Below, in pieces: positions 6,120 to 13,273 of a stretch of 64,000 nt of DNA. The notes beneath the pieces are model-generated. The model ran no database searches, was not told the origin of the DNA, and worked only from the letters and a program-made list of their open reading frames with translations. Each line of letters opens with the position of its first letter. The first letter of the stretch is position 1. The stretch spans positions 744,001-808,000 of the forward strand of contig NZ_CP044507.1 of NCBI RefSeq assembly GCF_008831505.1, written 5' to 3'. The position numbers and the translations under genes are program-made. The DNA is from Chryseobacterium sp. Its GTDB lineage: Bacteria > Bacteroidota > Bacteroidia > Flavobacteriales > Weeksellaceae.

Positions 6120-8525
6120 TTATTCGGTCGTTTGTTTGTCTTTCATTGCTTCATTTCGTTTCTTCATTTCCGCTTGCCATAATTCACTTTGTATTTCACC
6201 CCAAGTCTTTACGTTCAAATGTTTCTTTACTGTAAACTCACATAAATTTCCAATCCAGTCGTTGTATTTATGATAAGGTTTAGCATCGTTTTCGTATTCG
6301 GAAAAATGTCTCCAGAAATCATTAGGCAATAATTCTTTTGCTGTTAGAATAAGAACTGGATTTGTTGGTCGGTGTCCATAGCCATTCCTAAAACTATTTA
6401 CAACTCTTAAAATTTCTGTTTTTTCATTTTCTGTTAATTCGTCATTTAGTGTTGCAAAGGTTAAAATTGAATTAGGAAATTCTGTTCCTAATTCAATCAT
6501 TCTGTCTGCGTCATCAGATGTAAAGTTTTTGTAGGTTTTACATTCACAAAAAACCAAGTCAGGTGGAATACTGTCTTTGTGTTTTTCTTGAAGCATAACA
6601 GCAAGGTCAACCTCTTTTGTTTTCTTATCCTTAACAAGCTCAAAACCGATTAGTGCAGATATATTACCTGAAGTGTCGGCAAATTCTTCATTAAACAGTT
6701 TAAGAGTTAAAAACACAGTTATTACACCGCCAACTTTGTTATTCTTACTAAAAGGTCCAATTCCACGATACGCCCATTTTATGTCGGTCGGTTGGTGCAT
6801 TGGCAGAATAAAATTATTCCTACAAATAGCACAGGTCATAGCTTCTTTTAGTTCAGATGGAAGATAAAAAGCGTGTTGATGACAAACTTCACATTGGAGA
6901 ATTGAGCCAAATTCAATTATCTTGTTCTCAATTATTCTTTTAATATAAGCGTTGGTTTGTCCATTATTTTTAGTTTTCAAACTTTTCTTTATTTCTCCAA
7001 CTAATTGTTGGTGATGTACTGTTTTTCCGTCTTCAATCAACCCAAGTATGTTAAGTGAAGATTTGTTTTGTAAAAAGTATGAACCTCTTATGCCACCAAT
7101 ATTTTTTAATACTTCATTCGCTAAGCGACCATTTGACGTTTCGATTAATTTGTTTCCACTTTTAGAAAAATATACTTTGAAAAAATCTTTAGCTTTTGGA
7201 ATATAAAAATACACCTCATCATCTTCTCGTCTAACGTAGTGACTTAAACCTGTTTTAGATAATCGCCATTTATCCCGACCGAAAGAATGGGTTAATCTTA
7301 CCCAGTCAATAGTTTCTATTCCGTATATCAGTCCAGCATCGTTCAAATACTCGTCAAAGTAATTGAAAGTAAGATTAACTTTATGAGATGCTGTGAGGTT
7401 GTAATTGTATTTAAGTTTGAATGGCAAACTTTCGGTTTTGAACTTTACTCGATTTTCTTGGACTTCAACTTGGTAATATGCAGAGCTAATTTGTGTTTTT
7501 CCGCATAACACTTTGTCTGCTTCTAATACAGACCTTTCTTCAGCCCAATATCTCGGAAACCAACCTTGAAATGCAAAACTCAGTTTATCACCAACTTTTT
7601 CTTTTATTGCTTGAAGCTTTTGCTCAATTTGTTGCTTTTGTTCAGGTGTCGTTGTTGCGCTGATTTGAAAACCAATAATTGCAATTGATAGATTTTCTGA
7701 TTTCTCTAATTGAAATTTACTAAATCGTTCTATAAAACCACCAAAATATGCGTTGTCAATTTGACTTAGAGGTATTGGAATAATACTCCAGCCAAGTGCT
7801 CTCAAATTCCAATAGTTAATAATGTCGTTTAGCCTTGCCTCATTGAGAAAATATAAACCTTCGCCTTTAAACCAATGCCTTTCGGGAAACGACTTGATTT
7901 CTTGCATATTGATGTCTAAAGTACTTATATTTTCATTTGAAAAATGGTCAGTAATGATTTCATAAGTTATTTCGGGCTGTTCAAAGTATGGATACGATTT
8001 TAATTGATTACTTATTTCTGTTTGAAAGCTATCTATAAAGCAACCTATAAACGATTTCAAGAATAATCCTGAATTTTGTGTGTTGGGAAGCGAAAGTTTT
8101 AAATTGTCATTTCTAACAAATTTAAACTCTGTTTCAATTATGTTGGAAATTAGTTCAGGAATACTTATTCCGTATTTAATATTCCCTTTTTCAGTGTCAG
8201 CAAGAAATTCTTCAATTGTTAGTAAAGTCCTGTCTCCAATTAATGTCTTAATATATTCTACCTCCAAAGAATTGTCGTATAGAATAATATCAGGGTCAAA
8301 ATTGTCTATTGTGTTTTTATTGTAATTTAAAGCGTCATACTCAATATCATATTCATTTTTAAATTCGTCAGGTAATTCTTTATAAAGCGGTAAAATTGGG
8401 CTGAAAATTCCGCCCCAATACGAAAACGCAATTTTAACCGCTCGTTCAAATTTACTTTCAGAGTTAGGCTCAATTAGAAAACAAAATTTTATTGGTGATA
8501 CTGTCTGATTTACGCCTATTGTCAT
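6120..8525 (-). CDS. 801-aa protein with zinc ribbon and PD-(D/E)XK-like nuclease region
   Basis: A large soluble protein not assigned to a named family. From the sequence: an alpha/beta N-terminal half without clear motifs; a zinc-ribbon-like CEVCHQHAFYL...CAICR segment at about residues 567-592; then a C-terminal part with EVDLAVML near 655 and PDLVFCECKTY near 672. The D...ExK arrangement (EVD, then ECK) is what PD-(D/E)XK nucleases show. A DNA- or RNA-cleaving defence role is therefore inference. No membrane segments are seen. It is the sole gene of an apparent cassette bounded by attC-like sites B and C. AT-rich composition suggests transfer. Start ATG at 8525 is the only plausible one. 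Confidence 0.65.
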   Translation of the reverse strand: MTIGVNQTVSPIKFCFLIEPNSESKFERAVKIAFSYWGGIFSPILPLYKELPDEFKNEYDIEYDALNYNKNTIDNFDPDIILYDNSLEVEYIKTLIGDRTLLTIEEFLADTEKGNIKYGISIPELISNIIETEFKFVRNDNLKLSLPNTQNSGLFLKSFIGCFIDSFQTEISNQLKSYPYFEQPEITYEIITDHFSNENISTLDINMQEIKSFPERHWFKGEGLYFLNEARLNDIINYWNLRALGWSIIPIPLSQIDNAYFGGFIERFSKFQLEKSENLSIAIIGFQISATTTPEQKQQIEQKLQAIKEKVGDKLSFAFQGWFPRYWAEERSVLEADKVLCGKTQISSAYYQVEVQENRVKFKTESLPFKLKYNYNLTASHKVNLTFNYFDEYLNDAGLIYGIETIDWVRLTHSFGRDKWRLSKTGLSHYVRREDDEVYFYIPKAKDFFKVYFSKSGNKLIETSNGRLANEVLKNIGGIRGSYFLQNKSSLNILGLIEDGKTVHHQQLVGEIKKSLKTKNNGQTNAYIKRIIENKIIEFGSILQCEVCHQHAFYLPSELKEAMTCAICRNNFILPMHQPTDIKWAYRGIGPFSKNNKVGGVITVFLTLKLFNEEFADTSGNISALIGFELVKDKKTKEVDLAVMLQEKHKDSIPPDLVFCECKTYKNFTSDDADRMIELGTEFPNSILTFATLNDELTENEKTEILRVVNSFRNGYGHRPTNPVLILTAKELLPNDFWRHFSEYENDAKPYHKYNDWIGNLCEFTVKKHLNVKTWGEIQSELWQAEMKKRNEAMKDKQTTE

Positions 8526-8574
8526 TTCTTATTTTTGTATTGTTTGATGTGTCATTCGGAGTCTGTCCTAAAAT

Positions 8575-8712
8575 ATCTGCTAACGGTTTCGGGCTTTGCG
8601 TTCGGGCGGATTTTGGAGCACAAAACTGTCAATACACCACAAAATTTGATGCGAGGTAGAATGTTCAATTAACCACTTCACCCGCCATTGAGCCAAACGC
8701 CTGTTATAGCCA
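8575..8712 (-). repeat. attC-like site C, downstream of the HEPN gene
   Basis: About 130 bp. Read on the minus strand it begins GGCTATAACAGGCGTTTGGC and ends AAGCCCGAAACCGTTAGC, with matching inner GGCGG and CCGCC blocks. The ends resemble the TATAAC...GTTA ends of Vibrio cholerae repeats. GTTATAGCCA (8703-8712) is the exact reverse complement of the first ten bases of its own cassette (9876-9885). Its interior differs from sites A and B, so it is a second subtype. Confidence 0.7.
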
Positions 8713-8716
8713 GTTT

Positions 8717-9706
8717 TTATTTATTTACTCCAGTTATCTCTAAAATTATTTCCTTACTGATTCCTTTTGAATGCATTTTATCCGCTATAATTAAATTTCT
8801 AGTGTCAAAAGTTCTTTGTTGCAAAAATGTAGCTCGACTCTTAATGTCCCAGCTCTGTCTTAAATTAATTAAGTCGTCTAACTTTTGTTTAAGAATTAAA
8901 TAAGAGTTGTTTTTCTTAATGATTAAATCTTCTGGGACGTTTGACTCACTAATATTTTCTAATATCTCCAAGAACAAATGGTGGATTTCAAAAGTAGAAT
9001 CAATTTTCACTACATCAACAAATGACATATCTTGGCTTGAAACAATATTGATATCATCATTATCAGAGTTTAATGCTTCATCCCACTGACCATGAGCAAT
9101 TTTATTTCTGATATAACTGTTGTTCACAATATAATCTTCTGAAATTTGTTGTAGTTCTGATTTCATTTGAGATATATCACCAGAATAAATATTCGGGATT
9201 CTATCTATGATTTTATCTATTAATGTCTTCCATTTGGTCTCAATATTCCTTCCATAATTTTGGAACCTGTCATTTAGAGCAAGACCGTGTGGTGTGTGTT
9301 TAAGCTTAATAAATGACGCTTCAGACCATGTACAATATGTTAAAAGTAAATATTTAGAAAAAGTTTCTAACTGTTGGATTTTGTCATTTTTGTATTGTGA
9401 ATTCAATAACTCCTTTTTTTCTAAATATTGAATTTTAAAGTCAGTTATTTGATTGTCTATATTGCTAATAACAATTGGATCCGTAGAAGTAGTCTTGATA
9501 GCTAACAATGGAGAAATAGAGGAGTTATACCAAGTAATCAATAGATTTTCTTGGGTTTTAAAATGATCTATATTCTGGAAATCAACATTCGTTAGTTGCC
9601 TAATTATCGGAGTGAGGCTTTTAACTAATCTTATCTTTGATTTCCAAATTTTCCTTTCGTTAATTGTTTGTGCTCTATAAATGAGCAGGGATGTTTTAAA
9701 GTCCAT
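8717..9706 (-). CDS. HEPN-domain protein (putative ribonuclease)
   Basis: A 329-residue, mostly helical, soluble protein. The motif RNKIAHGQW near residue 195 fits the RxxxxH signature of HEPN domains, which in defence and toxin systems cut RNA and elsewhere bind nucleotides or protein partners. It lies in a helical region (about 100-270) as HEPN domains do. A C-terminal stretch ends IILEITGVNK and could contain a small helix-turn-helix (KGISKEIILEITGV). The ATG at 9706 directly follows seven U of a terminator hairpin that overlaps a tRNA-like element, so expression probably depends on read-through. No separate antitoxin gene is seen. HEPN call is moderate; nuclease activity is inference. Confidence 0.65.
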   Translation of the reverse strand: MDFKTSLLIYRAQTINERKIWKSKIRLVKSLTPIIRQLTNVDFQNIDHFKTQENLLITWYNSSISPLLAIKTTSTDPIVISNIDNQITDFKIQYLEKKELLNSQYKNDKIQQLETFSKYLLLTYCTWSEASFIKLKHTPHGLALNDRFQNYGRNIETKWKTLIDKIIDRIPNIYSGDISQMKSELQQISEDYIVNNSYIRNKIAHGQWDEALNSDNDDINIVSSQDMSFVDVVKIDSTFEIHHLFLEILENISESNVPEDLIIKKNNSYLILKQKLDDLINLRQSWDIKSRATFLQQRTFDTRNLIIADKMHSKGISKEIILEITGVNK

Positions 9707-9753
9707 AAAAAAAGGTCCGTTAATGAAATTTACTAAATCGCATTAACGGACCT
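9707..9753 (-). terminator. terminator hairpin overlapping tRNA-like 3' arm and abutting the HEPN start
   Basis: Perfect 13-bp arms: AGGTCCGTTAATG (minus strand, 9753-9741) and CATTAACGGACCT (9725-9713), 15-base loop, then a run of T ending at 9707. The next base begins the ATG of the HEPN gene. The upstream arm is also the 3' T-stem and acceptor strand of the tRNA-like element, so the two folds exclude each other. Confidence 0.8.
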
Positions 9754-9815
9754 GGACTCGAACCAGGGACCTTACAAGGTTGACTTGTACGCTCTTCCTT
9801 CTGAGCTACCCGTCC
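9743..9815 (-). tRNA. tRNA-like element, triplet CAA in the anticodon position, atypical or degenerate
   Basis: The minus strand folds as a class I tRNA. Acceptor 5' strand GGACGGG with U8-A9; D arm GCTC/GAGC with A14, G18-G19, A21; anticodon stem TACAA/TTGTA with loop GTCAACC; five-base variable loop AGGTC; T arm CCTGG-TTCGAGT-CCAGG. Oddities: the 3' acceptor strand TCCGTTA pairs at only six of seven positions, two of them wobbles, and position 1-72 is G-A. No CCA is encoded. Position 37 is C where a purine is usual. A CAA anticodon means leucine, yet the long variable arm of tRNA-Leu is absent. It may be a tRNA relic, a tRNA mimic or a regulatory leader of the HEPN gene. Structure is clear; decoding function is doubtful. 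Confidence 0.6.
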
Positions 9816-9875
9816 GATGCAAATATAGTATTTATAAATCATTTCTCTATTTAATTAAGTGGCTGGTTTCAAAAT

Positions 9876-9960
9876 TGGCTATAACTTACTTATATGTATC
9901 ACGTTATGATACATATTCAAACAATTTTGCGGGGATATGTATCACAAATGTGATACTTAT
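9876..9960 (-). other. putative primary insertion (attI-like) region with two palindromes
   Basis: The outer boundary of the first cassette is GTTATAGCCA (minus strand, 9885-9876). Immediately on the recombinase side lie two related palindromes: ATATGTATCA-CGTTA-TGATACATAT (9892-9916, 10-bp arms) and GTATCACA-AA-TGTGATAC (9939-9956, 8-bp arms). They could be recombinase-binding sites of an attI-like target or operators for a repressor. The position, between the recombinase 3' end and the first cassette, favours the former. The rest of 9961-10104 shows nothing I recognise. Confidence 0.45.
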
Positions 9961-10104
9961 CTGTTTCTCAAATATAGTACAATTTGTTCACAATTCATCA
10001 AATGGACTTATAATCTGCTGCAAACTTTTGGTACTTACATGCGTGTAAATTTATTCAAAAATCGCATTTTTTTAAAAGGTTTTCATGAACCGAGGATGCT
10101 AGGT

Positions 10105-11172
10105 TTAAGTGGTCCTGCTGCTGTTATGTCCCAATAATTCCTGTATATATCTTAAGTCTGTACCGCTCTCCAGCAAATGCGTAGCATAGCTGTGGCGCAG
10201 CCAGTGCAAAGTGACCGGTTTCTTAATATAAGCTTTTGCCAATGCCTGTTTTAACACATGCTGTAAACTCTGTTCAGAGTACATGCTTCGCGGCTGCTTT
10301 CCTTCAAAAAGCCAAACTTTTGGTTTGTAATCTATATAATAGGCTCGAAGGAGGGGAAGGATTTTCGGAGATAATGGTGTTATCCGGTCTTTTTTTCCTT
10401 TCGACTGCTTTATAATTACAATATTTCTTTTGGAATCAATATCTGTCAGTCTTAAACTAAGGAGTTCACTTCGCCGAAGACCGCAACTGTATATCAGGGA
10501 CAACATCGCTTTGTGTTTTATGTTGTTATGTGCTTCCAGAATGGCTTTCACTTCTTCTTTGCTCAGCACATTGGGCAGGTTCTTTTCCCTCCGCGGCCTA
10601 TGAACTTTTTCTATGTCTAGATTTTTTTCCTGTACGGTTTTAAAGTATAATTTTATAGCGTTCACGATTTGATTCTGATAAGAAGAAGACAGGTTGTTCT
10701 TCAGTATATAATGGGTATTATAGTGGATGAAATCATCATTGGTGATCGTAGAAACTTCTTTTTCATTATTGAACAGCAAAAAAGAACGTAAGGCATCTGT
10801 GTAGGTTTTAACAGTATTTGGACTATAGCGCCTTGAAAACAGATGTGCTTTGAACTTTTGAAGCTCTGTTTCTGCTTCCTTGCTGGTCTGTCTGATCTGT
10901 TCCAGATTAAAGAACTGTCGGTTTTCTGGGGTATCAGCTATATACCAGACTCTTTTACGTGTGCTCCACCGGGTGCCTTCCACAGATTTCACCTGCTTTA
11001 TGAGTTCGGGATCCTTTTCAAACTGTATGAAGATGACTTTCTGCCTGCAGTGAGTTCCAGGTTTAAAGTTAAAACGTTCTAATGCTTCCATCTGGTGTAG
11101 AGTTATCAGGTTTCCCTTTGTGCAGGATTTAGTAAGATTATGGTTCCCCAAAAAACGCAGTGCTCGCGCCAA
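10105..11172 (-). CDS. tyrosine recombinase/integrase, C-terminus truncated (catalytic Tyr missing)
   Basis: A site-specific recombinase of the XerC/D-like Bacteroidota group. It has an N-terminal region with RWSTRKRVWYI, a SAM-like core-binding domain (HLFSRRYSPNTVKTYTDALR) and a catalytic domain with Arg in CGLRRSELLSL, Lys in SKGKKDR, His-Arg in HWLRHSYATHLLE and His in LLGHNSS. Translation stops at SSRTT, where relatives continue with an IYTHV-type motif bearing the nucleophilic tyrosine, so the protein should be inactive for strand cleavage. The first ATG (11172) lies inside the preceding gene; 11091 is the next ATG, but NLITLHQ just before it looks native, so the N-terminus is uncertain. 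The IntI-specific extra segment is not seen. It probably served the adjacent cassette array. Confidence 0.8.
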   Translation of the reverse strand: MARALRFLGNHNLTKSCTKGNLITLHQMEALERFNFKPGTHCRQKVIFIQFEKDPELIKQVKSVEGTRWSTRKRVWYIADTPENRQFFNLEQIRQTSKEAETELQKFKAHLFSRRYSPNTVKTYTDALRSFLLFNNEKEVSTITNDDFIHYNTHYILKNNLSSSYQNQIVNAIKLYFKTVQEKNLDIEKVHRPRREKNLPNVLSKEEVKAILEAHNNIKHKAMLSLIYSCGLRRSELLSLRLTDIDSKRNIVIIKQSKGKKDRITPLSPKILPLLRAYYIDYKPKVWLFEGKQPRSMYSEQSLQHVLKQALAKAYIKKPVTLHWLRHSYATHLLESGTDLRYIQELLGHNSSRTT

Positions 11173-12322
11173 TCCAGATGGCGTCTTTTTTATTGAAGTC
11201 TACATTTACCATATCGGCTTTGGTCATGCGCACCAGGTGCTCCATAAGTTGGGGGCGGTCTTCGCCTTGGTGCCAGATGTAGAGCAGGCGGATTTCGGCT
11301 TTGGCTAAATCGCCATTGATATCTTTAAACAGGGGTGCGTAATTTACCTTTCGCTGCAGGATGTAATTATCCGGGTCGGTGATTTCAGAAAGGATTTCCT
11401 CGGTGGGATTTAAATTTACACCCGCACCGGCAAAGGAAAAAAGCGGTTTCAGTACAAAGTCTGAAAGGTTTTCGGTGTCGGGGAAATCAGTCAGGAAGTA
11501 GCTTTTGGGTGCGTATTTGTGGTTGAGTTTTGGCAGGAGGAATTTGGAAATCTTAAAGAACCAGTTGGGGTGGGTAATCCATTTTACATCAACATCATCG
11601 CGGAAGTCAAATTCAGTAACCAAATTTTCCATACGGTCCAGTTCATCAAAGATCACGCGGTTATAAATGCGCTTAATCTGAATCAGCCGGCCGTCTTTTT
11701 CGTAGTACAGTTCGCGGCCTTTTTTCTTTACTTCGGTAAGGCAAACGGGCCTGATGCCCAGCTTTTTTTCGGTGATGTAGAAATCAATACTGGTTTTCTG
11801 CTCTTGCGGGTGGATTTCCAGCAGGATTACGTTCTCAGGATTTTTATTGCCGATAAGCAGTTTGTTGAGTTCGCTGTAGTATTCCTCATCGGTCATTTCG
11901 GGTTTTAATTCATTCAGGAATGGATAGACTTCACAGAGGGTGTTCTGCAGTTCGCGCTGGAAACCATAAAGAGTAGGGAAGGCCTGAAGTTCAATGAGCT
12001 GTGGCTCCACCTCGCCCTGTTCATTTTGGCATATACCAAAGTCAATGGTGAAAAAATGGGGCTGGGCGGTATCGTTAGGTACGTGATACTGTTCAGGAAC
12101 AGCTTTGCTCAGTTCGGCTTCAGACATATTTTTAATCTGCGTGATAATACTGTCGCACGCCGACTGCAGTTTGGACCGGAATTCTTCCGTCAGGAAAACG
12201 GGACTCTCGGAAACCCGGAACGGAGGTTCTATGCCGCCTTTTTCGGTAAGACTTTCTATAACCTGATTGTATTTTTCCGCATTGAATTCCCTGTTGAACT
12301 GTTCTCTGTATTTTGCGATCAT
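11138..12322 (-). CDS. ATP-grasp-type ligase, first of the cluster
   Basis: A 394-residue protein of a Bacteroidota family with glutathione-synthetase-like ATP-grasp features: IELQAFPTLYGFQ near residue 110, KRIYNRVIFDEL near 218, FVLKPLFSFAGAGV near 295 (nucleotide-binding strand and glycine loop) and a C-terminal strand NVDFNKKDAIWIG. Such enzymes couple carboxylates to amines through acyl phosphates. Substrates cannot be read from the sequence. It is the distal gene of a minus-strand series, but a terminator (12371-12393) separates it from the amidotransferase-like gene, so it may have its own promoter. The native C-terminus FFGEP appears intact although the recombinase frame overlaps it. 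Confidence 0.75.
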   Translation of the reverse strand: MIAKYREQFNREFNAEKYNQVIESLTEKGGIEPPFRVSESPVFLTEEFRSKLQSACDSIITQIKNMSEAELSKAVPEQYHVPNDTAQPHFFTIDFGICQNEQGEVEPQLIELQAFPTLYGFQRELQNTLCEVYPFLNELKPEMTDEEYYSELNKLLIGNKNPENVILLEIHPQEQKTSIDFYITEKKLGIRPVCLTEVKKKGRELYYEKDGRLIQIKRIYNRVIFDELDRMENLVTEFDFRDDVDVKWITHPNWFFKISKFLLPKLNHKYAPKSYFLTDFPDTENLSDFVLKPLFSFAGAGVNLNPTEEILSEITDPDNYILQRKVNYAPLFKDINGDLAKAEIRLLYIWHQGEDRPQLMEHLVRMTKADMVNVDFNKKDAIWIGASTAFFGEP

Positions 12323-12370
12323 CCTTTGTGTTTTTGGTACTTAAATATATGGATTTTTAGCTTTCAGAAT

Positions 12371-12393
12371 AAAAAAAACCGGCTTTAGCCGGT
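12371..12393 (-). terminator. terminator after the GATase-like gene
   Basis: On the minus strand ACCGGCT-AA-AGCCGGT is followed by a run of eight T. It ends the four-gene amidoligase transcript before the last ATP-grasp gene. Confidence 0.75.
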
Positions 12394-12407
12394 CATTTTC
12401 AGTAGAG

Positions 12408-13238
12408 TTACGCTGTAGTGAGGTCGCGGATGATTTCCTTTGCCGCATGTTCCAGAAAGCGGGGCAGGATCTGGGTCTGTGTAAGCAGGATTTTATCGGG
12501 ATCGTTCATGCGGTCCACGGTTTCCAAATACTTTTCCATACCGTAATTTTCAATCATAGCCTCGCGGTTTTTGGCAATTTCCAGACTTTTAATCATACCT
12601 TCAGGATTTGCTTCGGGATGAAACTGCGTTCCGAAAATCTCATCAGAAAAGCGGATGGCCATTACGGCGCGTTCCAGGTGGATGTGCGGCCTGACTTTTT
12701 CCAGAGCGACGATTTTCATATCCAGTTCCTCCATTTTGCGGAGGTTGGGTTCTATAAACTGATAGGCACGGCTGTCCACTCCATAAAAAGGTTCCGGCAG
12801 TCCTTTCAGCAGGAAATCCTTTTCACCATGATCATTTTTATGGATAGGCATAACCCCGAAAGAATAGGATTTACGCTTACAGATATTGCCCAGCTTAAAA
12901 TGAATGGCGGCAAGCTGGAAAGAGTGGCAGATCAGGAAAAGGAATTTCCGGTCTGCGCTGTTTCTATTGTATTCCCACACTTCGGTAAGGAAATCCGCAT
13001 AGGGTTGTTCCCAGGCATGTCCCTGGCGGTGCGGATCTCCGGGACCGCCGGAGGAGATAAAGATATCAAAATCCTCTACCCGCGGCATTTCATTTTTGTA
13101 CCGCACGTCGAAAACCTCAATTACCACGTCCTCATCCGAGTTTTGTTTGAAGGTTTGGGCAATCTCCGTAATATTCCGCATTCCCTGGTTTGCGTGGTTA
13201 TTGTTCATGTCCAGCAGGGCCAGTCTTATCTTTTTCAT
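12408..13238 (-). CDS. class I glutamine amidotransferase-like protein
   Basis: A 276-residue protein with the class I GATase fold. Seen: ISSGGPGDPH near residue 60 (oxyanion loop), the nucleophile cysteine in FLICHSFQLAA near 108, and the His-x-Glu pair in FGTQFHPEANPEG near 205. Known class I GATases hydrolyse glutamine to ammonia for a partner synthetase, and relatives hydrolyse gamma-glutamyl bonds. I chose ATG 13238 (MKKIRLALLDMNNN) over 13265 because it starts directly at the first beta strand. The neighbouring carboxylate-amine ligase and ATP-grasp genes suggest it supplies ammonia or trims a gamma-glutamyl product (inference). Confidence 0.85.
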   Translation of the reverse strand: MKKIRLALLDMNNNHANQGMRNITEIAQTFKQNSDEDVVIEVFDVRYKNEMPRVEDFDIFISSGGPGDPHRQGHAWEQPYADFLTEVWEYNRNSADRKFLFLICHSFQLAAIHFKLGNICKRKSYSFGVMPIHKNDHGEKDFLLKGLPEPFYGVDSRAYQFIEPNLRKMEELDMKIVALEKVRPHIHLERAVMAIRFSDEIFGTQFHPEANPEGMIKSLEIAKNREAMIENYGMEKYLETVDRMNDPDKILLTQTQILPRFLEHAAKEIIRDLTTA

Positions 13239-13273
13239 AGCGTATCCTTCTTTTTGGACCTGCAAAATTACGG

